Shown in pieces: positions 1 through 11,637 of a DNA stretch of 64,000 bases; position 1 is the first letter of the stretch, and every line of letters begins with the position of its first letter. The position numbers and the translations under genes were made by a program. The notes under the pieces were generated by a model. It did not search any database. It was given only the letters and a program-made list of their open reading frames with translations, and was not told the origin of the DNA. The stretch is from Bedellia somnulentella (taxonomy: Eukaryota > Arthropoda > Insecta > Lepidoptera > Bedelliidae), in NCBI GenBank assembly GCA_963576735.1, contig OY755196.1:6305912-6369911 (forward strand), in the 5' to 3' direction.

Positions 1-1533
1 ATTTCTTCATAATTTGGGCTTTAAGGTTCTCTCCATACCACAGGCGATAGGAGATCAAAGGTATTGTTCTTTCCTTATGACCACTTTCGAAGTTCACGAA
101 CGCACGTCGTACAAACTTTATGTGGGACCCACTGTCTATCTTGATTGGCAATTGTTAAGCCAAAATACATATTGTAAACATTACTTATGAATTCAGTAAT
201 GTAATGCTGCTGTTTTCTCAGCATAAACTGCCCACAAATGTATCAAAAATTGTCCGGAGAGTTTAAACACTTTCGCGATGACATTTTTCAAGTGAGCGTT
301 ATGAATTGCACAGAAGTACTGATTTGTAGAAAAAATGATATTGCTATTTATACAAAAAATATATCATCTACCTTCATCAACTCTTTTCTAACGATTTAAG
401 TGAAGTGTAGTGTCTAATGCATTCAGTGCATTTTTTGTTTAATTCGAATCGATTTAAATAAAATATTATTTAAAAACTAGGAAGGCCTAGGTAATTTTGG
501 AAAAATTAAACGATGCTAAATAACTAAAAAACCTGACGTGATGGAATTTTTTAAATATTTTTCCTGTAATCAGCGCCCCAAAATCTATCCAAATCAGTCA
601 TCAAAACTGAAAGGGGAAAACCATTGCAGACCTGTGTTATTAAATCACAGGTGCAAACTTTTAAAAACGTTGAAATCGATTTACGTCAAGATTGCTTTAC
701 ATACAGCCAAATATATGTCGCGTTGTCAAGATCGGGTTGCAGAGAAAATCAGTATGTATTTCTGCCGCAAGAATATTAAACGATAAGTATTATTTATACA
801 ATATTAATTTAGAATATAGTCTTTTAAAAAATCTTAATCGCGATCATAATGACAGAAATTGACGCGTCCAAAGTCGCGGGCAACAGCTAGTCCATACATA
901 TTTTTTGTTTAAAATACAATAATTTACGGTGTTATAGATATAATTCACTGCGATTTATACAGATATATTGAACCTTGTAGTATCGATTCATCAATCGGTA
1001 ATCGATTACTGGCATTCCTTCAATATCATTCAATATTCGCATTCGCATTCAATATTCGCATCCCTAATTTTTGCATTAGAAAAGATAACAAATAACCTCA
1101 ATGTTTTTCATCTAATCTTATATTTAGAGTTTCGCAAGATTATGCAATATTTAGCTCCAATTACTACTTAAATTATGTTTAGTAAGTGGACAACTGTTTT
1201 TCCATATTGACGGATGTAAAATTTAAGTGTTGTGGAAGTAGTTTCTTGATGAAATCCAAGATTATATACCCGGCAATGGTTTGTTTACAAACTTTATAAC
1301 TCTATTTGATATGCAATATACAAGGAAAAATGAAGAATGTTCAGCTCTACAAATACGCAATATGGATAGTCTTAAGTTAATAAGATAATTTATACCTTAC
1401 TTTCGGATAATTAAGTTATTTCTTATTATATCTTAATTTTTGTATTTCTATATTTATAATTTCATCACGGGGTACGGTAGACTCGATCGAAACCTTACCT
1501 GAATAATAAAGTATAACAAATAATGGTTTTGAG
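1..1533. other. No recognised gene; low-complexity AT-rich DNA
   Basis: No open frame here resembles a known protein; the longest, at 538-786, has random-looking composition. A small imperfect tandem array of ATTCGCATTC-like units lies around 1023-1065. A possible Helitron 3' end near 862-893 is listed separately. Otherwise I see nothing. Confidence 0.5.
855..893 (+). mobile_element. Candidate Helitron 3' terminus
   Basis: The stretch ends in GTCGCGGGCAACAGCTAG followed by T. That fits a Helitron 3' end (CTRR inserted before T) and resembles a terminus frequent in moth genomes. No matching 5' TC end or body was identified, so only the tip is called. Confidence 0.35.
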
Positions 1534-1543
1534 TCGACAACAT

Positions 1544-1833
1544 AAACATAAACATAAACGTTCACGCCGAATATCCCCGAAGGGGTTGGCAGAGGTACTA
1601 ATACTTCTGAACATCACGTGACTTTGTCACCTGGTGTTCAGAGTACCCACGTTTTGCATGGACAGTGTACTCACGTGATAGGGGGCAGGCCTATCGCCGT
1701 TTTGTACGAATACACTGTCACATGACTAAGTACAACTCAGCCATGTGGGTTTCCTCACGATGTTTTCCCTCACCGTTAATAACCATGATAAATTAACCAC
1801 ACATATGCCTTTAGAAAAGACAAATTGGTCAAA
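1544..1833 (-). mobile_element. SINE family S1, 5'-truncated copy
   Basis: On the minus strand this copy runs from the family's internal region to the 3' hairpin motif (CTCTGCCAACCCC, TTC, GGGGAT) and a TTTATG-repeat tail. It is flanked by a 10-bp target duplication TCGACAACAT at 1534-1543 and 1834-1843. The tRNA-like head is missing, as in 5'-truncated retrotransposition. About 290 bp against 369 bp for the complete copy at 9,687-10,055. Confidence 0.8.
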
Positions 1834-2289
1834 TCGACAACATCTATCCGCAAAATTCGGATTGTCGAGTATTTCATGCTGGGGTATCTTAATATTATAC
1901 ACGCAAAAAAATTTCAGTAGCGTTATCTACCGTACAAACAAGGAACTACTATGTCATTGCACAGCTTGGTCCTGCCACTATAAAATATTTTTTTTTCTTT
2001 GATAGAAAATGTTATGTGGCTTTTTATGTTAATATTCTATTTTTAAGTTCTAGTTCTATTCTGAAGTTCAATAAATATGAAACATGATTATTTAAATATT
2101 TTTAATAATCGTTATCTTAATTATTTAAGTTTAAGTTGAAAAAGTTTAAGATGATCTTGTGATAATTCTGTTTTATGTTCTTGGCAACACCATGTAATAC
2201 ACAAATGTCGGTCGAAAGGAAATAACGAAAAAAGTTTCAAATTGTTTACATTTTCATTTCTTTGTAAATTGAGTTGCGGTTAATTTTTC

Positions 2290-3110
2290 TTACTTGTTCT
2301 CCGCTAAGCTGTTGGGTTGAGCAAAGGCTTCTCCAGCTTAGCCTTTCATTCGATACAGGACTTTCTGCTTCGTGTTGATAAAACTGCTGATATAGGTACT
2401 GCTGTTCTTCAACAATCTATTCGACTCTGTCAACGGGAGTTTTAGTGATCCAAGAGGAGGAAACCAATTGAGGAGTGCAGTCACTCCATGATCCATACAT
2501 CACAAGTTGTGGCAAAATAGCCTGCCCATTTTAAAATCCTTGCGGTACATAGCGCAAAATAAAAAAGTTTCAGTGCCAACTTTATCAAGTTGGGTAATGA
2601 CGATTGAAGGTTTCAAATTAATTGTCGAACACTTACAAACTGGGCCACATATCCTTATTACTGCGCCACTTCAATCAAGACCCGCTAGTGAACTTTTTTG
2701 GTGCTATAAGGTCACATGGCTTTAGCAATATCATGCCCAATGCAGCAGCATTCAAATCTGCATACAAAACATTGTTGATAAACAATGTTACGTCAGCTCA
2801 CTCTGTGGGAGTCAACTGTGAGGAAGACAAAACCAATTGTTTACAAAATTCAAAAATATATATTGGCCGAAAAAATTGCGCTCCTATGGCAGAAACCATA
2901 ATTTTTGAAGAAGATTTAAACGTCAGTTTAATAAATACTGAAATTTTGCTAAAAGGCGAGAACGTAATGACGTTGAAAAATGCGCGACAGTTGCATATTG
3001 CTGTGGTTGGCTTATTATAAAATCAAAGCAGCGCGTTTTTAAATCATATAAGACATGTCTTAAGACAGAGAGAAGTCAGTGGAGACAGAAAAGCCCGAAC
3101 AATTTCACTC
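2290..3110 (+). pseudogene. P-element/THAP9-type transposase fragment
   Basis: Pieces in two frames match the central and C-terminal part of P-type (THAP9-like) transposases. About 2,420-2,610 reads FDSVNGSF, then RSAVTP and WVMTIEGF. About 2,655-3,020 reads FNQDPLVNFFGAIRSHG, the DPLxNFFGxIR signature of the family, then NNVTSAHS and NCEEDKTNCL. The break between frames lies near 2,640, and the THAP domain and N-terminal catalytic part are absent. This is a cut-and-paste DNA transposase, which would act in the nucleus, and it is dead here. No terminal repeats were found around it. The P-type pair at 54-57 kb keeps only THAP and C-terminal pieces, so the two cannot be compared directly. Family assignment rests on motif memory. 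Confidence 0.7.
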
Positions 3111-4480
3111 ATTCATAAAAATAAGCAAATTTAACAAAAAATAATCCTGGCTGCAGTACCCTAACGGGATTTTTTTTACACATTCATCCAAATTGAGTTT
3201 GTTGTGCAAAACATTTTAGAAACGAAATGTAACATAAAAGGTATTACTAATTACCTGGAGATAGTGATTCTAACCAATATTGATTTAACCTTTATAAATT
3301 TGTAAAAAGCATAAAAAGGCACTGTTAGAATATTTAATAAAAAAGTCAATTCATTTTTTGTTACGAATTGGTGCAGAGAAGTTAACAAGATTCTTACCAG
3401 TAAAGTGAATCAGTACAGATGACATTGTTGACCAAATGAAATTATCTGCTAAAAAATATGTGGAAAAAAAAAGGAAAAAGGATAAGGCAAACAGGAGTAG
3501 TACTTACAGTTTAGTAAAATTTTCGTTTAATTAATTAAGTTGCCAATTGCAATTAGTTTGATAATCTATCTATATATAGTTCCATAGTTACTTGATGCTG
3601 CCAGTAATTAGAGTATACTCCGAAGCAGCAGCAATCTGGCTCTATAAATAATCTTTATTTAATGGTAATATCATATTTTAAGTTTGTTCTTTATTATTTT
3701 TAGTTGGTTAGGTGATAAGTCACTGGCTAGTTTATTAAAAATTACAGCATTGTTGCAAATAATATATAAATGTCTTTAACCTACAGGGTCACTCTACTCT
3801 TATCAATGAACAACTTTTATTCAACAAGTTTAATTAGCAAAAAAATATAAATGTTAGATGTCATCGGAACTATTTTTATGGTATATCATTATCTTGCAAA
3901 AGAGCAAAATATATTTTTGTTTGTGAGAACTGCTATTCATACTATTTCTGTGCATACTGTAAATACACTTGTAAGAACCAAACAATATTGTTTTATTATG
4001 GTTTCAAAAGTTTATGACCATCAAGAGTTTGTCCTCAAAACTGCTCGAAATTATACTGACATTAAATGATGTTTGGATCAGTACTGTTCCAGATATCATT
4101 TAATGTCACTAGAACTTTGTAGCTGGCTAAGAAAATATATCATTCAAACCTTACCGCGCTTTTTTTTAGTACCATGTGTGTCCGCCATCAGCAGCACTGT
4201 CTACGTTCCACTGACAAATGGCAAGATACCCATCTATTTCCCAATATAATATCCCAATCCCAATATTAAAAAAAAACTGGCAAAGTTACAAGCCTAAGAA
4301 GAACAATAGCCTAAATAACAGTTAAAAGACTAGTTGCTTTGGTCAAAAATTTACAGGCTTTCTCAACCATATAAAATCAAATCATAAAAACAATGAACGA
4401 AGCTATACTTTCTTACCTTTAATATTCCTTGAGAACCAATGACCACAGAAGATGACATTTTTACCTTGATTTGTATTGTG
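3111..4480. other. No recognised gene
   Basis: AT-rich sequence with short frames only, and no RT, transposase or splice-supported coding seen. A 14-bp perfect inverted repeat (TGACATTAAATGAT) with a 24-nt loop lies at about 4,057-4,110. Confidence 0.45.
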
Positions 4481-4484
4481 ATTA

Positions 4485-4515
4485 TGAGTTATATTTCACC
4501 GAAGCGAAGCTGGGT
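4485..4515 (+). mobile_element. Candidate Helitron-like 3' terminus
   Basis: GAAGCGAAGCTGGGTTTTT is followed by ATCTAG and then T. A GC-rich hairpin-prone tract ending CTAG before T fits a Helitron 3' end. The body is not identifiable. Confidence 0.25.
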
Positions 4516-4899
4516 TTTTATCTAGTTTTTAAATATTATTGAGAATGAAAGTATGTATTTTAATTCTAAAATTCGATAAAATTAATATATATTATCAAAA
4601 TGTTAGGGGTATACGGTCGAAAACCAATGAATTAACCCTACAAGTTAAAGTTTAATTGATTTTATTCACTTAACAACTTGTTTCAATTTAATAATGTACT
4701 AAACAACTACATTAACATTTTGGACCTCGTACTTAGTAACTTCACAGTTCTTGAATCGTAGGATCCATTGCTTCGTCTGGATCCCTATCATCCATATTTT
4801 ATAGTGTCTGTGTATTCTCCAAAAATAACATACATAGAAGAAAAAGTAGGCCAAACATTAAATTTTTATAACTGATTATGAAAACATAAACTTACACTC

Positions 4900-7640
4900 A
4901 AAAAACGTTTCTTGGTTCGATGTATTCAACTGCAAAACTGTGAACGAAATGGTCTCCGTCTTATATACGGAGCTAGATTTAATTGTAAAATATTTGTTCC
5001 GTTAAGATCACCTAAAAAATATTTATGTCCACCTTGGTTTTCTAAATCACTTATTAACTTGCTGGTGGAAAAAGAAAAAGTCAGAAAAAACTATATAAAA
5101 TATAAAAATCCTCGCGATGAGATTGATTTCAGGGTACTACGTGAACGATGTATTCTCTTTTAAATAAGTGTATCGCGAACTATAGAAAAAACACCGCAGA
5201 AAGTATACATAAAAATCCTAAATACTTTTGGCGCTACACAAGAACCAAAAAATCAAATTCGGCCGCGTTACCTAGTGAGATGCATCTAGGGCCCAAATCT
5301 GTTACTACAGGTAACGAGATTAGTAACTTGTTTGCGGATCATTTTGCTTGCCTATATATTTTTAATAGCAGTATCCCACCTTAATCCAAGTAATCAGCAC
5401 TCAACCGATGTCTTAAGTAACAAACGTCTAACGGAGGAAAGTATTTTAACGCACCTTAAAAAGCTGGATGTGAACAAAGGAAATTGTCCCGATGGAATAC
5501 ACCCTGTTTTCGTTAAAAGATGTAGAGCATCGTTATCATATCCTCTATTTCTCATATTTAATCAATCATTATCAACAGGTGTATATCCATATAAATGGAA
5601 AATAAGTAAAATGATACCCATCTATAAGAAAGGCGACGCTATTCAGGTAGATAATTACAGACCAATTTGTATACAAACATGTTTTGCCAAGATATTCGAA
5701 CTAAGTGTAGACCGTGTTTCATCACAACATTTTAATGTCAATCAAAACATATAAACATCAATCAACATGGTTTTTGCAGTGGGCGCTCAGTTCTGACAAA
5801 TTTAGTTTCATTCGTCTCTTATATTAGCATTGAAATGGATGAGGGTAATGAAGTACACGCTAATTATACCGACTTCAAAAGCGCTTTCGATAAAGTTTGC
5901 ACCAAAAACTACTCCAAAAACTTGAGTTGAATGGGTACGTGTGGGTCACTTTTGAGATGGTTTAAATCATATCTTGAAAAGAGATCACAATTTGTTGTTT
6001 CAGGAGAATACATACATAAAACATAACATATATAAACGTTCACGCCGTTTTATCCCCGAAGGGGTTGGCAGAGGTACCAATACTCCTGAACTCACATGGC
6101 AAGCGCCATCTAGTTTCCTGAGAAGGTACCCACGTTTTGCTTAGACAGTGTACTCACGTGATAGGGGGCAGGCCTATCGCCGTTTTGTACGAATACACTG
6201 TCACATGACTAAGTACAACTCAGCCATGTGGGTTTCCTCACGATGTTTTCCCTCACCGTTAGCAACCATGATAAATTAACCACACATATGACTTTAGAAA
6301 AGACAAATTGGTGTAGGCCCGTCCCAGGATTGGAACTCACGCCCTTCTGTTTTTCGGGCGGGTGTTCTTACCCACTGGACTATCATGTCGCATTTCAGGA
6401 GAATATACATCTAAAATATTTTATGTCGGTTCTGGCGTGCCTCAAGGATCTCACTTGTCTCCAATTCTTTTTCTCTTATCCATCAATGACATAACCAAAG
6501 CTGTGTTGTCGAGTAAATGCTCTCTGTTTGCAAATGATCAAAAAATATATAATACAGCCAACCCTGAGAATTTTAAACGGCTGCAAATTGATCTTAACGT
6601 AACACTGAACGTAAATAAGTGTTTCGATATGAAATTTACCAGAAAGAAGCTGCCTTTTAAATACAGATATAATATTGGTGGTGTAAAGTTAATTGAAGTA
6701 TCTGAAATGCGCGATCTAGGTGTGGTTCTATACTCAAGATTAACATTTGTCCCCCATATTGACACTATTGTGAAAAAATCTGCAAAAATGTTAGGTTTCT
6801 TGAAACGTAATAGCCAACATTTTAAAACTGAAACAAAATTTCAACTTTATTTTTCTTTAGTTTGTAGTAATTTGGAATTTGCAAGTTAGATATGGAATCC
6901 CTTCTATGCTACCTCATCTTTACGCATAGAGTAAATACAGACAACATTTACGCGGCACTTAGCTCTCCAAGATACAAATATTTCACACCGACAACCATAC
7001 ATACAACGTTTAAATCACCTCAATTTGAATGAATTATCAAAGCGCCGCAAAATACTGGATTTAATATTTTTGTTCAAAATTTTAAATGGACTATTTGATG
7101 GCTCGTCTATTCTCGAACAAATTCATTACTTTATTCCGTATATCTATCCCAGAAAACGTATAGGTAGGTATTATTATTAAAACTTAGCGTTGCAGGATCA
7201 ATATAGGTATGAATTCACCTCTGACAAGAATATGTAGAGCTTATAATGAGTTGAACTCAAAACATTGAGACCTAGACATTTTCTACGACTCTGTTCCAGT
7301 TTTTTAAAAAGAAAATTATAAAATATCTATAGTATGTTTCTTAAATTTTAATCATTTTTTATCCCATTGTTTAATTAGTAATATACCAACGAAAAATATT
7401 TTTTTTTAAATTGACGCTATCGTCATTTAAGTTTGTAAATATTTATATCTGTTAGGTTTAAGTTTAGGACTTAATTTAAGATTTTAAAAAAAACCACAAC
7501 TTATATGTCATGCCTTATGAATGATGTGTTCTGTCTATAATTGGTGCATACCTCAGATGTTTTTTTGTTTTTATGTGAATATTTATTTTTAAAATTGTAT
7601 TAATGTGTGCTCTGTTGTCAAACCAAATAAATAAATCGGA
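4900..7640 (+). mobile_element. Decayed Jockey-like LINE (RT), split by an S1 SINE
   Basis: A non-LTR retrotransposon ORF2 remnant. In order: a linker (YWRYT-like, about 4,960-5,340), RT fingers and palm in the 5,332-5,754 frame (NYRPI at about 5,653), an RT stretch with a DFKSAFDK-type motif (about 5,870), the SINE, then GVPQGSHLSPILF (about 6,440) and the catalytic box. The catalytic box reads FAND where FADD is expected, so an active-site aspartate is lost. Frames shift several times (about 5,165, 5,385, 5,755, 5,925 and 6,895). The 3' part (RRKILDLIF at about 7,030) is also off-frame. The tail AAATAAATAAAT near 7,630 fits a 3' end. The endonuclease is missing, so the element is 5'-truncated. 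Clade assignment is tentative. Confidence 0.8.
6014..6392 (-). mobile_element. SINE family S1, near full-length, inside the LINE
   Basis: On the minus strand the head at the 6,392 side reads TAGTCCAGTGG (A-box-like) and GAGTTCCAATCC (B-box-like), so it derives from a tRNA gene with an internal pol III promoter. The 3' end carries the CTCTGCCAACCCC hairpin motif and an ATG-rich tail. It is flanked by a target duplication, TTTCAGGAGAATACAT at 5,998-6,013 and a close copy at 6,393-6,410 with one TA inserted. The RT frame resumes after the duplication, so the SINE is younger than the LINE. Confidence 0.88.
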
Positions 7641-7775
7641 ATTTTAAAAAAAACAAGGTATATTTGTACGACATGTAACTGTTCGAATCTCGGCTTAAGC
7701 AGGTGATATTTGAAACATATTTGAATGCAGTTAAACAATTTAGAAATTAAGATATGTTAAATTTTATAAAAAAAT

Positions 7776-8032
7776 ACTTACATACATATACTCACGGCTT
7801 AGAATAGCACTACCTCATTTCTTCCGGTGGGTGTATGTAAGAGGCGACTAACGGTTTTGGGGTTTTTAAGGGATTTTTGGGCGATGCGGTTGGAGACCCA
7901 TCACCAAAAACCTTAATTTAACCATCTTTTCCCCACTCAATTTTCCAAAAGTGGCCGAGGAGTTTGTAATTCCTTAGCTCTGGCTACCCCTTCTAGGGAT
8001 TTATAGCCGTGAGTACATGTATGTATGTACCA
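7776..8032 (+). mobile_element. Short retroelement family S2, near full-length
   Basis: Begins CTTAGAATAGCACTACC and ends with the shared 3' motif CTCTGGCTACCCC, TTCTA, GGGATTTATAG, CCGTGAG and a TATG-repeat tail. About 250 bp and non-coding. The upstream flank reads TACATACATATACTCACGG, which resembles the tail of a second copy in the opposite direction. That makes the copy look as if it has terminal inverted repeats. The 5' head shows no clear tRNA boxes, so its origin is unknown. Confidence 0.75.
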
Positions 8033-8334
8033 TTAGAAAATCAGGGATTATGTAAGTGAAACCGAAAACTTTCATTCTTTGAACGTTCGACAGCTTTAGC
8101 CGTCCATTAAAAGATTTAAATTTACTGTTAAACTACCTTACAGAGTATGGTGAAACCGCCCCTTAATATAATAAATAGTTTTTTGTAAAATTAACGATTT
8201 TAGCAAGGTTTTCTATTTTATTTTGCTTTTAATTTATAAGAAAATAAATGAACTATTTATACTATGAAACTCTATCTTTTTTAGGCTTGTTAAGGTGTTA
8301 TTTTTGCAAAATTTCACGGAGCACTTTGACTCCG

Positions 8335-8515
8335 CTTGAGGTCTAATAGGCGACTGTCAGTGAAACAGTTCTTATCATAAATTTAGGCGCTGTTTAGCCG
8401 GACCGTTTTTCGTGGTTTGTTGGTGTATTTTTGGTATATATGATCGAAGCCCATCACCAACAACGTTTTCAACAATTTCTTATTCCTCAGCTCTGGCTAC
8501 CCCTTTGATATTCTA
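8335..8515 (+). mobile_element. S2 copy, degenerate
   Basis: Weak but ordered matches to S2: GGCGACTG, then CCCATCACCAACAAC, then CTCAGCTCTGGCTACCCC. The terminal GCCGTGAG part is lost. An old copy in the same direction as its neighbour at 7.8 kb. Confidence 0.5.
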
Positions 8516-8790
8516 CCCCAAGTGTCCTCAGTTCAATAGATTTCCACTAGTATTGTAACAAAATATTATGTGTACCCAATGTGATATATTACTGACACTT
8601 TGTTCGAATAAAATAATTTATCTTTATGACAGTGCATTATTAAAAATAGAGAGGAAAAACGGATCAATGAACTTTTGTTAGTAATGAATTTTTAAACTAT
8701 GTGCTGCGTTGTCAAATATAATAAAAAGCCACAGATCCCTTAAATTAGTCACATTATATCGAAATTTTTAAAAACAAAAAAAAATGTACT

Positions 8791-9000
8791 AGCGATAAAT
8801 CCCAAAAAGGTGTGCCAGAGCTTCAGAGCTAGAAACTCACATTCAAAGTTGATAGGGGACAAGATGGTAGGAATAAAGTATCGTTGGTGATGTGTCTCAA
8901 ACCGCATCACCTAAAAACCACTTAAAAAGTCTCATACCCTTAGTCGCCTCTACGACACCCGTGGCCAGTAATGATTAGTGAAATTCTAAGCCGGCCTTTC
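8791..9000 (-). mobile_element. S2 copy, reverse strand
   Basis: On the minus strand it runs from CTAAGCCGG-type head sequence near 8,990 through AGTCGCCTC and the CCAACGATACTT core (plus strand) to the hairpin remnant at about 8,795. It has the S2 block order but is diverged at the 3' end. Confidence 0.68.
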
Positions 9001-9264
9001 ACTTGCACTTATAAATCTTGTATGGTGAGGATTTTTTCACTCACTTCAGGTGATTGGTTTTGTGATGAAAATAAAATAACGTTAATGTAAGGAGTTTCTT
9101 GTTGCTTCTTCTCTTGAAACACCTTCTTAAACAACGGCATCGATTCAATAAAGGAGGATTGGCATTTTGGTCCCCATGCTCAATGAAGTTGAATCATATA
9201 TCATTCTAAAGCCCTGTTAGTGTAGAAAGAAAACTATGGGAGCAATCTTGTTAGAGCTGCCGAT
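9001..9264. other. Unassigned spacer
   Basis: No coding or repeat signal recognised between the S2 copy and the nested S1 block. Confidence 0.4.
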
Positions 9265-9432
9265 TTTGATGTACATAAACGTAAACATAACATAAACGTT
9301 CACGCCGTTTATCCCCGAAGGGGTTGGCAGAGGTACCAATAATTCTGAACTCACATGGCAGCGCCATCTAGTGTCCAGAGAAGGTACCCACGTTTTGCTT
9401 AGACAGTGTACTCACGTGATAGGGGGCAGGCC

Positions 9433-10333
9433 CATAGATTAAAAAACGTTAGATAGGTCATTTACGAGGAAACCGGCGCTTACAAGTGGCACCGATTGCG
9501 GCAGATGAACGCACACCACTAGAAATATATCCAAACAACACACTAAGAAATACATTTGAAATGTAGGCATCTTAAAGCAAGCGCTAAAAAGAGATAAACA
9601 TATTTTCTCTGTACCGTCGTGAAATATGACACTAAGACGACCGTTTGACAAAGAATTATTAAGACCACTACCCACGATTTATTATAACATAACATAAACA
9701 TAAACGGTCACGCCGAAAATCCCCGAAGGGGTTGGCAGAGGTACTAATACTTCTGAACATCACGTGACTTTGTCACCTGGTGTTCAGAGTACCCACGTTT
9801 TGCATGGACAGTGTACTCACGTGATAGGGGGCAGGCCTATCGCCGTTTTTGTACGAATACACTGTCACATGACTAAGTACAACTCAGCCATGTGGGTTTC
9901 CTCACGATGTTTTCCCTCACCGTTAACAACCATGATAAATTAACCACACATATGTCTTTAGAAAAGACAATTTGGTGTAGGCCCGACCCAGGATTTGAAC
10001 ACTAGTCGTTTGCACGATAACCGAGTGTTCTACCCACTGGGCTATCACGGTTGCTATTTATTATAAATTATAATTAAAACGTTGTAAATTTATAATACTT
10101 ACGAATGATAAGTAATCTCATCATTTTAGTAGTTTTTCTACTATAGTTTGGGTAAAATTTCATCACACACGCAGCATTCTCGATTATTTTGATAAACAAA
10201 CACGCCAAAATAGGTGACGATTGCGACGGCAGCTAGTGCGCGACTGAAGTCAGATGAGCCATTTAGCCTGTTTTTTAAGTGCCACTTATGAGCGCGCATG
10301 ACTTATCAAAGGTTTTTTATTAGTACATCTATG
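9433..10333. mobile_element. TIR DNA element with 9-bp target duplication
   Basis: The element starts CATAGATTAAAAAAC and ends ATCTATG. The reverse complement of its right end reads CATAGAT, a 7-nt insert, then TAAAAAAC, so short terminal inverted repeats are present. GGGCAGGCC is duplicated at 9,424-9,432 and 10,334-10,342, inside S1 copy A. A 9-bp duplication suggests a Mutator-like or related superfamily, but with no transposase visible this is only a guess. It carries S1 copy B. Confidence 0.75.
9687..10055 (-). mobile_element. SINE family S1 copy B, full length (369 bp)
   Basis: The best S1 copy. Reading on the minus strand from 10,055: TAGCCCAGTGGGT (A box), GTGTTCAAATCC (B box), a body with AAACATCGTGAGGAAACC, then CTCTGCCAACCCC, TTC, GGGGAT and GGCGTGA, and a tail of TTTATG units. 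The 10-bp target duplication ATTTATTATA is at 9,677-9,686 and 10,056-10,065. This is a pol III-type non-autonomous element that needs a LINE partner to move. Confidence 0.9.
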
Positions 10334-10401
10334 GGGCAGGCCTATCGCCGTTTTGTACGAATACACTGTCACTGTACGAATACACTGTCATTTGATGTAC
10401 A

Positions 10402-10951
10402 GTTTTTTGAAAATCTTGAAGTCGTTAATTATGTGAAATTATGATAATTAATGTTTCTGGTGTAACTTAGTAATTATGTTATACTTAAAATATCTCACTT
10501 AACTATTTGCTATAAATTGACATGATTAAATCGAAAATGTATCAAAAACATGAAACAAATATGACGAACAGTCTTGTTAAAAAAAAACTTTTAAAGTAAT
10601 ATCTCATAATCGGCAGCAATTTAGAACAAGCGCTTTAGTTATTTTTATTGTACAAAAATAACCTTTCTAATGACGTATCACTCATCCTGATTGGTGCTGG
10701 GACCAGGTGCCATACATTTGTGCATCCTCCTTTAAATTTTTTACGTTCAAATTTTTTTTTTATTAGGATCAAAATTAAAAAAATAAAACCATGGATATAC
10801 GGTTTTTCTTTTTTAAATTATTTGACTATTGTGTTTTGGGATCCAATGGTTGAATTTCCTTGCTACTGGGTACCTAGTATATTTGATCGAAGATTCTAGC
10901 TTTGAGTGAACGGCTTACATAGTAGTGTTTTGATATTTCAATTTTCTTCAG
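10402..10951. other. 5' flank or upstream intron of the protease-like gene
   Basis: No earlier exon could be defined. The frame at 10,648-10,899 has no protease or signal-peptide character. The stretch ends in a pyrimidine-rich tract (TTTCAATTTTCTTCAG) that serves as the acceptor for exon A. The start codon and signal peptide of the gene therefore remain unfound. Confidence 0.45.
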
Positions 10952-11150
10952 ATTACTCAAGGCTTCTGCCAACAGCTGATCCAAGGGCGTTCACAATAGA
11001 ATCAATGGTCGAAAAATCATATGATACAGCAGTTACTAGTTTTCCATATCTTGCATACGTCACTGGCAGTGAAGAATCTACTTACGTAATTTGCATGGCC
11101 ATTTGTATAGAAAAACAAATATTTACTGCTGTTGCTAGATGTGCGGGAGG
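10952..11150 (+). CDS. Serine protease homologue, exon A (N-terminal half of the fold)
   Basis: First visible exon of a three-exon gene (A 10,952-11,150; B 13,289-13,556; C 14,337-14,759), about 295 residues in all. Acceptor TTCTTCAG precedes 10,952, and donor GTATGT follows 11,150 in phase 2. The protein reads IESMVEKSYDTAV, then FPYLAYV, then ICMAICIEKQIFTAVARCAGG. This lines up with the chymotrypsin-fold start (IVGG, PYxVxL) and the block that normally reads VLTAAHC. The catalytic histidine position is Arg (AVARC) and the activation IVGG is altered, so I infer a non-catalytic pseudoprotease. Such homologues in insects are usually secreted and act as cofactors or reproductive or immune proteins; which applies here is unknown. 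No start codon or signal peptide is visible, so at least one upstream exon is missing. Confidence 0.7.
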
Positions 11151-11637
11151 GTATGTATGATATTCACGGCCTTATGACTCCTCTAGTTTGTTCTTGACCT
11201 TAGGGTAGATATGGGGTGGTTTGATACTGACAGTATTATTTGTTTGTATCCTTGTTTCATTTTAGGGTAAGATATAAACTATGCAGCCTATAGTGTTGAG
11301 TGAGTCATAAATCCTAGATGTTTAAATATAAACCAAAACTAACTCAAGGAAGGTGATCTTTTTCGTATGCATAAAAATGTTGGATGTGTAAGAACCTGTG
11401 GCACAAAAATAGTCCGGTACACTCTTCGACGCTACTTATATTTATCATTATGTTCTATTTATTTTATGATGAGTGCACATTTCCTTTCTTTATTTGTATG
11501 TATCTTCTGACTGCAAAGCAAGTACGTATAATTTAATGTAATGTATGTTGCGACTACATTCCATCTTAACACCTCAACTACTGGACTGAAAACAATTTTT
11601 TCAAAAGTTTAAAACTATTTTGGATGTAAATCTAAAA

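Larger units (their letters stand above)
9276..10390 (-). mobile_element. SINE family S1 copy A, interrupted
   Basis: The 3' two thirds lies at 9,276-9,432 and its 5' continuation at 10,334-10,390. The interruption is an inserted TIR element. The outer target duplication TTTGATGTACA is at 9,265-9,275 and 10,391-10,401, so both halves are one insertion. The 5' part is truncated before the tRNA head and carries a short internal duplication (TGTACGAATACACTGTCA). Confidence 0.85.

Noticed and set aside
7780..8031. S2 as a TIR transposon, because both ends read TACATA...CTCACGGC
   Set aside because: Copies at 16.5 kb and elsewhere lack the left inverted end, fragments are 5'-truncated, and the 3' end matches a LINE. 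The apparent inverted repeat is better explained by a neighbouring tail.
9439..9675. Minus-strand 78-codon frame
   Set aside because: Lies inside the CATAGAT-ended element between two S1 pieces. Hydrophobic by chance, with no splice or family support.
10648..10899. Upstream frame as the first exon of the protease homologue
   Set aside because: No signal-peptide character, a stop separates it from exon A, and no donor site in a suitable phase was seen.
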